This document shows positions 1-7,239 of a DNA stretch of 45,147 nt, in pieces; position 1 is the stretch's first letter, and each line of letters opens with the position of its first letter. Below the pieces are notes generated by a model. The model made no database searches, was not told the DNA's origin, and saw only the letters and a program-made list of their open reading frames with translations. This DNA comes from Arenimonas sp. (GTDB taxonomy: Bacteria > Pseudomonadota > Alphaproteobacteria > Rhizobiales > Rhizobiaceae), in the NCBI GenBank assembly GCA_019459145.1, contig JAIBEK010000057.1:1-45147 (forward strand), written 5' to 3'. The position numbers and the translations under genes were made by a program.

Positions 1-108
1 GCGCTCCGGCTCATCGACGGATGGATCGAGGACTATAACGAAATCCATCCCCATTCCGCGCTCAAGATGGCTTCCCCTCGGCAGTTCATCAGGGCTAAAT
101 TAAACTAG
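1..108 (+). CDS. IS3-family transposase OrfB, C-terminal 35 residues (partial)
   Basis: The window opens inside this gene, so only the last 35 codons and a TAG stop are visible. The peptide contains WIEDYNEIHPHSALKMASP, the typical C-terminal end of the DDE integrase core of IS3-family OrfB proteins. There the W..YN..RPHS/HPHSAL block surrounds the final catalytic Glu helix. The protein would cut and join element ends during transposition. Whether the full element is intact cannot be judged from here. Confidence 0.8.
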   Translation, partial: ALRLIDGWIEDYNEIHPHSALKMASPRQFIRAKLN

Positions 109-140
109 CCGACATGTCCGGTCAAACGGGGTGCACTCCA
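1..140 (+). mobile_element. Right end of an IS3-family insertion sequence
   Basis: The 3' end of an IS3-family element enters from the left edge of the window. It consists of the transposase tail (1-108) and a short non-coding end. The stretch 115-140 starts TGTCCGG and finishes GTGCACTCCA, which suits an IS3-type terminal inverted repeat ending in CA. The matching left end lies outside the window, so neither the repeat nor a target duplication can be confirmed. Confidence 0.6.
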
Positions 141-156
141 CGGATGCTGTAATACC

Positions 157-204
157 GTAAGCGTCCGGTGAGCCAGTTTTGATTAGGTGGGGAATTAGCG
201 CAAG
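157..204. mobile_element. Possible IS66-type terminal fragment
   Basis: The sequence beginning GTAAGCGTCCGGTGAGCC at 157 resembles the ends of IS66-family elements, which start GTAAGCG. It lies between the IS3 end at 140 and the broken recombinase that ends at 205. No IS66 gene is present. This is a resemblance from memory over a short stretch, and it could instead be leftover sequence of the recombinase gene. Confidence 0.25.
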
Positions 205-640
205 TTACTCTTTGAGCCAATCGATGACAATGCGTTCGATGTCGTCTCCGACCTGAAACCAGTCGACGATGCTCGTCTTGCTGAACTTCGTCTTCACCTC
301 GCGTGCATCTTGGAAAACCTGCTTGCGATCGATGTCGACATGCTTCGCGGGGCGAGATCAGCGCACCATCGCGGACACCAAACAGGAACAGGGCCGCCAA
401 CATGGCCCGATCCCTCTGTCGTGCCGCTGAATTGTCCGGCATCGCCTTTAGCATCAGGCGCAATTGCTCTGCTCGGGACGAACTTTTGTGCTGCAGCTCC
501 AGCAAGCTCGACCAGATGCCGTGGGGAGCTGAAATGATTGTAAAGCTGAGCGGTGATCGATCTCCTGTAGCCGTCCTGGACCGAAAGCCAAGTGAAGAAG
601 GCTTTCAGGTTCCCGAACGTGTGCACGATCCCCCGTGCGA
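205..640 (-). pseudogene. Decayed tyrosine recombinase (site-specific integrase) remnant
   Basis: Three minus-strand frames together give a recognisable tyrosine-recombinase segment. They are, in order, a block with TFGNLKAFFTWLSVQDGY (about 625-560), a block with RQRDRAMLAALFLFGVRDGA (about 450-390), and a block with HVDIDRKQVFQDAREVKTKF (about 345-285). A TAA stop lies at 205-207. At least two frameshifts separate the blocks. The catalytic Arg of the 'ARDGA' motif is visible. The His-x-x-Arg, His/Trp and Tyr motifs of the C-terminal half are missing, apparently lost where IS sequence now lies. The DAREV-KTK-K pattern matches integrase-like proteins common in alphaproteobacterial islands. 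The gene cannot make a functional enzyme. Confidence 0.7.
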
Positions 641-777
641 CATGGTGCCGGTCAATTTACGGTCATTGGCGAAGGCCAGGATCGCATTTGAAGTTAACGC
701 CGATCAAGTGGCGCCATATCCTCTTCTTCTCGATGTCTATAGTGGCGACGATGAGTGGTGAAGCGGCAGCGCCCTGC
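641..777. other. Intergenic remainder upstream of the broken recombinase
   Basis: No gene is recognisable here. It probably contained the N-terminal part of the recombinase at 205-640, but translation in the three minus-strand frames gives no clear family match. Confidence 0.4.
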
Positions 778-2877
778 TCAACTACGCCGCAAATCATCGA
801 GAAATTCTGATCCCGGTGCGATGCCCGAAATGAAGAGCTGTTCACGCGCACGCGTGGCGGCCACGTAGAGTAGTTGGCGTTCGGTGCCTATGACTTCGTC
901 CAGCTCGAACTCGTCAGCCACTTCGTTGACGCGCGCATCAAGCGGCAAGACACCCTCGTCGCAGGCGATGATGAGAACAGCGCGAAATTCCAAGCCTTTG
1001 GCCAAGTGCATGGTGCCAATCAGAATTGCATCATCATCTACGTAATCCCGAGGACCGGAGGCAGTCTTCACACCAGCAATTTCCGCGATCCTCGCCACGC
1101 GTTCAATCTGATCGTTGGAACGACAAAATATGCCAATCTCATTTGCGGGAATTCCGTTATCGAGGAGGCTCCGCAAAAAGGTAACCGCGCTTTCTATTTC
1201 ATCACCTTCATTCGGCGCTATAACGACGATGGGTTCGACACCGTCGAAGACCGAAACCGTGCCTTTGCGCTGGTCTTCCTCGCCATCCACGTCGCGAACG
1301 TTCTCTGGCAGCAAGCAGTCCGCCAGTCTTCGGATCTGGTGGGAGGTACGATAGTTGACTTTTAACGTGAAGGAACGCCCGCGAACATCGATCCCCAGCC
1401 CCTTCCAGGAGAATGGCTGCTGAAAAATGCGTTGGCCGATGTCGCCGGCAAAGAACAGGGCATCCGGGCGATTGGGAACGATAGCCTTCAGGAAGCGGAG
1501 CTCAGCGACACCGAGGTCCTGCGCTTCATCCACCACAACATGGCTATAGGGCTTGTCGTCGCGCGCGTTGAAATGGACCGTGACAGCGGTGAAGAGATTG
1601 GCACCCGTCATCATGGCCTTTGCGCGAACCTGATCGCGCACTTCGCCAAAGATTGTCCAGAGCTCTTCCCGTTGTTTTGCGCCGAGGCGGTTCTTGCGCC
1701 CCATGCGCGGCACTTCGGCATAGGCGTCGGCACTGTCGATCTGCCAAGCATCGATCACGTGCTCCCATTCGGAAAGCAGGAATTGCGGCGCGTAGCGCCT
1801 CAGGTTCGCGGCCTCCGCGACGTCGCGCAATAGCCCCCGCAACTTCTCACGACCGATTAGGTAAGCCTTACGGCCGGTGATCAACGCATAAAGCTCGCTG
1901 GCTGCTTGCTCGAAAGATGAGATCACGACGCGCTCGGCCAGGGCGGGCTCGTCGGCGAGGAGGATAGCGAGCTTTCGCTGGAGTGCCGTGGCCAATGGCT
2001 CGGAAAAGGTCGTCAGGAGCACTCTTGCATCGGAATCGGAACGAAGAATACGGGCCACGCGGTGGAGTGCTACGACGGTTTTACCCGTACCGGCCGACCC
2101 GACCACGCGCACGGGACCCGCGAAGTCCCTCTCCACTAGGGCTCGTTGGGAGGGATGCAGAAAAACGGCCCATTTCTCGAAAGGTTGGTCAAGCGCTGCC
2201 GCCAGTTCTTCGTGACCCTCGAGAATGCGAAAGCGGCGCTGCGCGTCCGGATGACTGACCGGAGCGGCGCTCACGACCGGTGCCGGCTGCTTCAGCACAC
2301 CGGTTGCGGCATATTCCAGAAGCGCCTCGGCCGCCTCCTGCGGCAGGTGGTTGGCCAGGGCAAAAAAACGATCTTCGCCAGCCTGAAGAACATCCGCCAC
2401 CCAGTCTGCCGGCACGCCAATTGATAGGGCCTCCTCGGAGGTCAATCGCGCAAACAGCGGCAGGTCCGACGCGGCAGGCGTTAACGCAACCAAGAAGGGC
2501 AGCTCGGCCTGGCGCAGCCTGTCCGGCTGCAGGGCGATCTCCTCGACCCGCTCGCGGACCTCGACGATCTGCAATGCCCCCGTTTTTGGATGAGCCTCGA
2601 TTCGCCGCCGCTCCGCCCATTTGTAGGCGTCGTCATGGTGATCGACATAGGCGAGCATCACGCTATCGCCTGTCTTGTGGACAATGATCCGGACATCGCG
2701 ATTGACCCGCACCGACCAGAAGTTCGGATCCTTGGAGGCATCGATCCTGTGCATCTGCAGTCCGGGCCGGTCCGGATCGGTCTGCAGATCGAACGCCGTC
2801 AGCTTCGCCTGCTTCTGCTCATCGTTGGTGAGCTTGGCGAGAGAGGCGGTAAAGCTGTCGGCGAGAATGGTGGGCAT
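778..2877 (-). CDS. UvrD-like SF1 DNA helicase with N-terminal RelE/ParE-like domain
   Basis: This 699-residue protein has two parts. Residues 1-90 look like a RelE/ParE toxin fold, with SFTASLAKL, WSVRVNRDVRIIV and an HHDDAYKWAERR ending. Residues about 235-690 are a superfamily 1 helicase. They show a Q-motif-like HPSQR at 241, Walker A GSAGTGKT at 260-267, DEAQDL (motif II), NYRTS, HLAKGLEFRAV and YVAATRAREQL (motif VI). ATP-driven 3'-5' unwinding is expected from the family. Whether the RelE-like part has any RNase activity is unknown. The start is the ATG three bases after the stop of the 74-residue gene upstream, so the two are co-transcribed and the small protein may act as its antitoxin or adaptor. 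A broken copy of the N-terminal domain lies at 4857-5069. Confidence 0.88.
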   Translation of the reverse strand: MPTILADSFTASLAKLTNDEQKQAKLTAFDLQTDPDRPGLQMHRIDASKDPNFWSVRVNRDVRIIVHKTGDSVMLAYVDHHDDAYKWAERRRIEAHPKTGALQIVEVRERVEEIALQPDRLRQAELPFLVALTPAASDLPLFARLTSEEALSIGVPADWVADVLQAGEDRFFALANHLPQEAAEALLEYAATGVLKQPAPVVSAAPVSHPDAQRRFRILEGHEELAAALDQPFEKWAVFLHPSQRALVERDFAGPVRVVGSAGTGKTVVALHRVARILRSDSDARVLLTTFSEPLATALQRKLAILLADEPALAERVVISSFEQAASELYALITGRKAYLIGREKLRGLLRDVAEAANLRRYAPQFLLSEWEHVIDAWQIDSADAYAEVPRMGRKNRLGAKQREELWTIFGEVRDQVRAKAMMTGANLFTAVTVHFNARDDKPYSHVVVDEAQDLGVAELRFLKAIVPNRPDALFFAGDIGQRIFQQPFSWKGLGIDVRGRSFTLKVNYRTSHQIRRLADCLLPENVRDVDGEEDQRKGTVSVFDGVEPIVVIAPNEGDEIESAVTFLRSLLDNGIPANEIGIFCRSNDQIERVARIAEIAGVKTASGPRDYVDDDAILIGTMHLAKGLEFRAVLIIACDEGVLPLDARVNEVADEFELDEVIGTERQLLYVAATRAREQLFISGIAPGSEFLDDLRRS

Positions 2878-2880
2878 TTG

Positions 2881-3105
2881 TCAGTCCCGCAGTTCCACAT
2901 ACTGGGCGAGCTTCATGCCTTTGCGGATTTCTGTCGCATAGGAGCGAGGCATCCGGGCGCGCGCCAGAATTTCGGACAGCGACAGACCGGCCAGTTCCTC
3001 GGCGTACCGGATCCCGAACAGGTGGATGGATGTCGCCTGTTCGCGGGTGGCTGCTGCCTGATTGTAGGTCTGCAACAGAAGCTGGGCCGCTTGTTCTTCA
3101 TTCAT
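2881..3105 (-). CDS. Small helix-turn-helix-like protein upstream of the helicase
   Basis: A 74-residue protein preceded by a good ribosome binding site (GGGAGGAT, 5 bases before ATG). Residues about 36-66 (GLSLSEILARARMPRSYATEIRKGMKLA) read as a helix-turn-helix, with a long helix before them. It ends three bases before the helicase start (TGA CAA ATG), so the pair is probably translated together. Its size and position resemble the antitoxin partner of a RelE-type toxin, which fits the RelE-like N-terminus of the helicase. DNA binding and antitoxin roles are inferences. The family has no name that I recognise. Confidence 0.75.
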   Translation of the reverse strand: MNEEQAAQLLLQTYNQAAATREQATSIHLFGIRYAEELAGLSLSEILARARMPRSYATEIRKGMKLAQYVELRD

Positions 3106-3170
3106 GGAATATCCTCCCGGGAGTTGCGTGGAGACAAATTTGAATGCTGAGGCTTTGGTTTCTTCAGCAG

Positions 3171-3839
3171 TTATGCCAGCTCATCCATGTGTTCCGGTTC
3201 TTCAGCGTAAGCGGGCGCCAGCAAATTCTTGATTCCACCACCGCGTTTCCGCGTATAAATACGGAAGCCCAGATTTTTGACCAATCCTTCTGCGGTGTCG
3301 AGCATGTCTTCGGCAGTTCGATTGATCCTCGCAACTTCGCTGGCGTCATCTACAGATATCAGCTCGTTGAAAAACAACAGATCAAGAGCGCTGGATTTGA
3401 CCCAATCGACCTTCGTGGAATACCCTGCAATCCAGTTGATGCCGACGTCGCCAGAAAAGATAAATTCAGCCAGTTTTTCTGGGCCAAAGAGGCATGAGCC
3501 GAGATAAATGCCGCTCAGCTGCGATCCAGGCTGCCTCTTGACCTTCACCAGGAGATTTCGGAGCTCAGCTCGGCTCATCCGCTCGTTGTTCAAAAGCTGC
3601 AGCCCGTTCTCATCACCGTGCATGGCGAAATAGAGATACTTGCACTTTCTATAGCTGGCGATACGGGGGATAACTTCCTTGACAGCTACTTCGCTGTTGG
3701 CCATTTCATAATGGTAGCTATGTGGATTGTCGCAATTGATGTCCGCGATCAGCTCAAACAATCCCCTCACGGAAGTGTTCTTGTGTTGAAACCACGTGCT
3801 TTCCAGCACAGCGACGTTTGTGTGTCCGTTTGAAGACAT
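3171..3839 (-). CDS. Caspase/CHAT-like cysteine peptidase, probable defence effector
   Basis: With the ATG at 3839 (ribosome binding site GGAGGGG just upstream) the protein has 222 residues. An in-frame start 16 codons earlier is less likely. Hydrophobic strands carry a His-Gly motif (YLYFAMHGD, His74) and a Ser-Cys motif (GIYLGSCLFG, Cys116). This is the spacing and layout of the His-Cys dyad in clan CD peptidases (caspase, CHAT). A later block, INWIAGYSTKVDWVKSSALD, resembles the 'GY...VDW..SA..D' region I associate with DUF6642-type caspase-like proteins. No signal peptide or membrane segment is visible, so it should be cytoplasmic. It lies 65 bases upstream of the HTH-helicase pair on the same strand. 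Related peptidases kill or arrest infected cells in other systems. Here that role is inferred. Confidence 0.72.
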   Translation of the reverse strand: MSSNGHTNVAVLESTWFQHKNTSVRGLFELIADINCDNPHSYHYEMANSEVAVKEVIPRIASYRKCKYLYFAMHGDENGLQLLNNERMSRAELRNLLVKVKRQPGSQLSGIYLGSCLFGPEKLAEFIFSGDVGINWIAGYSTKVDWVKSSALDLLFFNELISVDDASEVARINRTAEDMLDTAEGLVKNLGFRIYTRKRGGGIKNLLAPAYAEEPEHMDELA

Positions 3840-4024
3840 AGCCCCTCCTATTCGCTGCGACCCAGTCAAACAGGCAGGCATTAACAAACAATGCAGGATT
3901 GAATAGCTGTTCTTGGTTGCTGGGTAGACCGGAATTCCTTCTTGCGAGGGACTTTGTGGTTGGCCAACGATTCAAGTCCATTGAATGCGAAGCGAACCGA
4001 AATCCACGCCGCCGCCAAGAGGAC

Positions 4025-4855
4025 CTATGTCAGAGACACCTGCACCGCCGCGGCCAGCGTCGGGACCATGCTCCATTCAAACTCCCGATCAGGCGGTGAC
4101 CAGCCCTCGGCCACAACGCTCATCCACGCCGGGGATCCGTCGGGCCGACAATCCGGTATCCACCCAAGCATCTTAGTGAGGCGTGCCGCAAGCTTGCCAT
4201 AGATCACGTTCGCGGTCTGGGGATTGCCGTCGCCCAAGGCTTCCCGGGCCAGGGTCCTCATTGATGTGGTCCGGCGTGGTGCATTGCCGTGGACCCGCAG
4301 CAGGGCGGCTTCCTTCTCGGATAAGCCCGCCTTTGCCAACGCCTCGACAAAGGCTGCCTCGTCAGGCCGAGGCCGCAAAGGCCGTGGCCGGGCCCAGGGC
4401 GCGTGCAGGGATTCCGGATCGAGGGTCAGGTCGCGCCACCAGTAGGGGCCGGGCTCCCGTCTCCGCTTGCTGAGCAGCTTGATCTTTGCACCAGCTGCGA
4501 TCTCGCCGGAGAGCGCCCGTCGTTGGGAGAGGCTGAACAGCCTGACGAACTCCGATCCGTAGCCGCCGGCCTCGAGATGCAGGCAGAAAAGTTCCCACTC
4601 TCCTGGAGCGGCGTTGAAACGTTTGTGCAGCCGCCCGTGACATGGCTTGCAGAGAGGATATGTCTGTGGAGGCTGGAAGGTGTACGGCTCCGAATAGTCT
4701 TCCGAATGCCATTTGCCCGGAGGACGATCCGGATCGCAACACATCGCACAGGGCACGTGCTCGAATGGCGCAGACCTGCCGCCCAGCTTGCGGTAGGCGC
4801 TCAGAATGCGGGCGCGCTGCTGCCAAGTGTATCCGTTGTAAGGTGCATTTCCCAT
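4025..4855 (-). CDS. HNH-type endonuclease with treble-clef zinc site
   Basis: Starting at the ATG at 4855 the product has 276 residues. An upstream extension in the same frame is unlikely because it would run through the preceding gene. Residues 36-77 form an HNH/zinc-finger signature: CAMC at 36-39, WHSEDY at 49-54 (His50 and Asp53 as the likely catalytic pair), and CKPCHGRLH at 69-77. The C-terminal part (about 190-260) is helical, with a GLSEKEAALLRV...SMRTLAREAL segment that could be a winged helix or DNA-binding region. The ATG follows the stop of the preceding ORF by one base (TGA G ATG), so translation is probably coupled. Nicking or cutting of DNA is expected from the family. The target is unknown. 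Confidence 0.65.
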   Translation of the reverse strand: MGNAPYNGYTWQQRARILSAYRKLGGRSAPFEHVPCAMCCDPDRPPGKWHSEDYSEPYTFQPPQTYPLCKPCHGRLHKRFNAAPGEWELFCLHLEAGGYGSEFVRLFSLSQRRALSGEIAAGAKIKLLSKRRREPGPYWWRDLTLDPESLHAPWARPRPLRPRPDEAAFVEALAKAGLSEKEAALLRVHGNAPRRTTSMRTLAREALGDGNPQTANVIYGKLAARLTKMLGWIPDCRPDGSPAWMSVVAEGWSPPDREFEWSMVPTLAAAVQVSLT

Positions 4856-4856
4856 C

Positions 4857-5399
4857 TCACACCGTCGCGTGAATGATGATGCGGACATCGCGGCTGACGC
4901 GCACAGAGCTGAAGCTTGGGTCCTTCGACGCCTCTGTCCGGTGCATCTGCTGTTCGCACCTATCCGGAACGGACTGCTGTGCGAACGAGATAGACTTTGC
5001 CTTTTTCTGCTCCTCGTTGGTGAACTTGGCAAGGGATGCGGTGAAGCTGTCGGCGAGGATGGTGGACATCACTATCTCGTTCTCCGCCACAAACTGTGAA
5101 AACTTTTCCCCTTCGAAGACAACGATGACATACGTCGTTGAGCGGCCGGCACGGCTTGGTTTGCCGAACTCCCGCAAGGCAATGCCCTCGTCTGGACCTT
5201 TTGCGGTGGCCTCATGGTCCTGAACGGCGCCCGCCTGCTGGGCGGCCTTCCTGGCTTTGGCCAGCTTTTGAAGCCGTATTTTGTGCCCATCCACCGGCAA
5301 GGGCGGCATATTGGCGCGAGCAATCGCTGCTCGGACCTTGCGCGCCGTTTTTGCGCTCAAGTTAATCTTATTGCCGCTTCGTCTCGTGTTTTTAGTCAT
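4857..5399 (-). CDS. Unrecognised protein fused in frame to a truncated RelE-like domain
   Basis: The ORF encodes 180 residues. Residues 1-110 are basic and Ala/Lys-rich at first (KTARKVRAAIARAN) and end in a small beta segment (TTYVIVVFEGEKFSQFV). I cannot assign them to a family. Residues 111-180 are plainly homologous to residues 1-68 of the helicase at 778-2877: MSTILADSFTASLAKFTNEE here against MPTILADSFTASLAKLTNDE there. The copy stops at RDVRIIIHATV, before the HHDDAY end of the domain and before the helicase. Several conserved residues have changed (NFWSVRV to SFSSVRV). The HNH gene follows after one base. It may be a decayed partial duplication, or a stand-alone toxin-like fragment with an N-terminal partner. 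Whether it is expressed is uncertain. Confidence 0.55.
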   Translation of the reverse strand: MTKNTRRSGNKINLSAKTARKVRAAIARANMPPLPVDGHKIRLQKLAKARKAAQQAGAVQDHEATAKGPDEGIALREFGKPSRAGRSTTYVIVVFEGEKFSQFVAENEIVMSTILADSFTASLAKFTNEEQKKAKSISFAQQSVPDRCEQQMHRTEASKDPSFSSVRVSRDVRIIIHATV

Positions 5400-5510
5400 G
5401 GATAGCGTCGGCTCCCGCAGCGCAGACTGAGCACAGAAACCTTGCTTAAGTTCGCAAAGCGTCCGTTGTGTTCCAAGGGTTCAGAAATCCGACACATATC
5501 TTCTCTTGAC

Positions 5511-6299
5511 CTAGGTACGAGGAACAAGCTGTGAACGAGTAATCTCGTATTGACCCAGATTCTGCAGCATCGGATCCCCAGGATAGCGGTCGATCGCGCG
5601 GCGTTCAATTTCGTCAAGGCTTGGTGGTGCGGCAGCGTTCTTGATCCAATCCTCACCCTTCCTCATCTCGCTCTTGACCGCCGCGTCGTCGTATCTCGGA
5701 CCACGCGTGACGAACCTGCCGTCGGCAGATGCCATGACACCGAACTGTGCTAGCCTCGCATCACGGATGCAAGTTGGGCCGCAGACCTCACCAGCTTCAA
5801 GTTTCAGCCATTTTGGCCCCCCAACGAGAACAGCGTAATACATGATGAGAGCCTGCTTCTTCTCAACGCCTAGGGCCATCATGGCGTTGTAAAACACGCG
5901 ATGAGTGCTCAAGAACGAACGGACATTTCTGTCGCAGTAATGGTCATGGATAATCGCAGCGTCCAGATACGAGGAATCAAAGGGTGACCCGATAAATGGC
6001 TGAAATATCTTTGGTATGCTTGCCCCATCGGTCTTATTGCCAGCTTTGGCAGACCACTCCAGACGCTGTTGCCGATCGACAAAGGCCAGGTCAGCCGCCA
6101 GTGTGCAGGTACCGCTGCTCTCACAGCCCCTCGGTCGAAGCTTTGAGCCAGATTTGAAGAAGCCAAACTCCGGTCGGCCCGGCTTTGGATTCAGCTGAGC
6201 AGATCCCACTTCAACTTCCGTGCTGGACCGCGGGGGCTTAACTGAAACACAGCCGCAAATCAGCAACGTCAGGATCAAAGCGCATAGCGGTCTACCCAT
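5511..6299 (-). CDS. DUF1353-like lipoprotein
   Basis: From the ATG at 6299 the product has 262 residues. An ATG at 6311 and a TTG at 6332 are alternative starts in the same frame. The N-terminus MGRPLCALILTLLICGCVSV is a lipoprotein signal with a lipobox-like LICGC, so the protein should be lipid-anchored outside the inner membrane. The core NKTDGASIPKIFQPFIGSPFD, followed by AAIIHDHYC and HRVFYNAMMALGV...MYYAVLVGGPKW, matches the DUF1353 signature, whose biochemical role is unknown. It lies 132 bases downstream of the UDG-like gene on the same strand, so it may be the end of the restriction operon or a separate unit. Base composition is less GC-rich than in the core genes. Confidence 0.75.
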   Translation of the reverse strand: MGRPLCALILTLLICGCVSVKPPRSSTEVEVGSAQLNPKPGRPEFGFFKSGSKLRPRGCESSGTCTLAADLAFVDRQQRLEWSAKAGNKTDGASIPKIFQPFIGSPFDSSYLDAAIIHDHYCDRNVRSFLSTHRVFYNAMMALGVEKKQALIMYYAVLVGGPKWLKLEAGEVCGPTCIRDARLAQFGVMASADGRFVTRGPRYDDAAVKSEMRKGEDWIKNAAAPPSLDEIERRAIDRYPGDPMLQNLGQYEITRSQLVPRT

Positions 6300-6431
6300 C
6301 CCTGCCCCCATTGAGATCGGTGCGAACTTCAACTGTAAGATTATCCAATCTCGCCGCAGCTACAACCCGGAAACAGGAAGGTGGCAATTCTCTTCAGATA
6401 GTGTTGGGCGACGCTAAAATGGATCAAGGCC

Positions 6432-7238
6432 TCAAGCGTACTCAGCCACACCTCGCTCTCGTGTCAGTGCGTGATAAACCGCTTCCCTCGCCAACAGTCC
6501 GAGTCTCCCTCGTTCGTGCGCCGTCCCAGAGAGCCAGTTGGGTAAAAGGGCTCCTTGCGAAGCAAAGTGCTCGACATGAACAACCACGACTTGAGGGTCT
6601 GCATACGCAACCTCGTTGACGGTTCTCCACGGACCGGCCCTCACTGTCTCAAACAATCGGCGACACTCCGCTATGTAATTGCCGCGGCTTCCCATCCCCA
6701 TCATCACGATCAAACGCGTGCGTTCCGGCAGGTCTTGCAGAAACAGCGTCGAGCAGTTTTTTGCTATCTGAGCGCCAAACGGCCTTCCGATAAATTTGTC
6801 GAGCATTCCGCCGCCGGTTCCCAGCCATTCACTCTTGGCGGGATCAAAGCGCTGGACGGTGCAACGGATCAAGGAGCCGAAGTGGAACTGGCCCGTTCGG
6901 TCGGCAATGCATTGATCCACGATTTTGGGATCAGGACGTTCTATCAGGCCCAGGTGATGGAGAATCTTTGCCAATTTGGAGCGCCCGCCCTTGTAGGCGA
7001 TCTGATCGTGAGGTGCGGAGGTGAGCGCGCCGGCCTGCGTCGGCCCTTTGGAAAATCCCAGGACGATCACGTCGGGGTTGGAGCCTCCCCAAGCCAAGGG
7101 ATTGTAGGAAATACGCCACCCGTCCTCCTCGGTGACCGTCCTGTCAAAGACCGGGTGCTGCTGATGGTGACAAAGATTGCATTCTATTCGTCCGTGCGGT
7201 GGAAGCGTGGCCGCATTCGTCAGGCTTCGATCTTCCAT
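6432..7238 (-). CDS. Putative uracil-DNA-glycosylase-superfamily-like protein
   Basis: The ATG at 7238 follows the methyltransferase stop by one base (TGA G ATG), giving 268 residues. An ATG four codons earlier overlaps the methyltransferase. No family is certain. Four blocks line up in order with the UDG fold: DVIVLGFSKGPTQAG (motif A position), YKGGRSKLAKILHHLGL (the 'GraG..L...L..~GL' helix), CSTLFLQDLPERTRLIVMMGMG (the 'C.p.L...i...p..iv.lG' strand) and VVVHVEHFASQGALLPNW (the 'HPS' loop position). An N-terminal CNLC could bind metal. The canonical catalytic residues cannot be placed with confidence. Its place as the last coupled gene of an R-M operon suggests recognition or repair of modified bases, which is inference. 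Confidence 0.5.
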   Translation of the reverse strand: MEDRSLTNAATLPPHGRIECNLCHHQQHPVFDRTVTEEDGWRISYNPLAWGGSNPDVIVLGFSKGPTQAGALTSAPHDQIAYKGGRSKLAKILHHLGLIERPDPKIVDQCIADRTGQFHFGSLIRCTVQRFDPAKSEWLGTGGGMLDKFIGRPFGAQIAKNCSTLFLQDLPERTRLIVMMGMGSRGNYIAECRRLFETVRAGPWRTVNEVAYADPQVVVVHVEHFASQGALLPNWLSGTAHERGRLGLLAREAVYHALTRERGVAEYA

Positions 7239-7239
7239 C

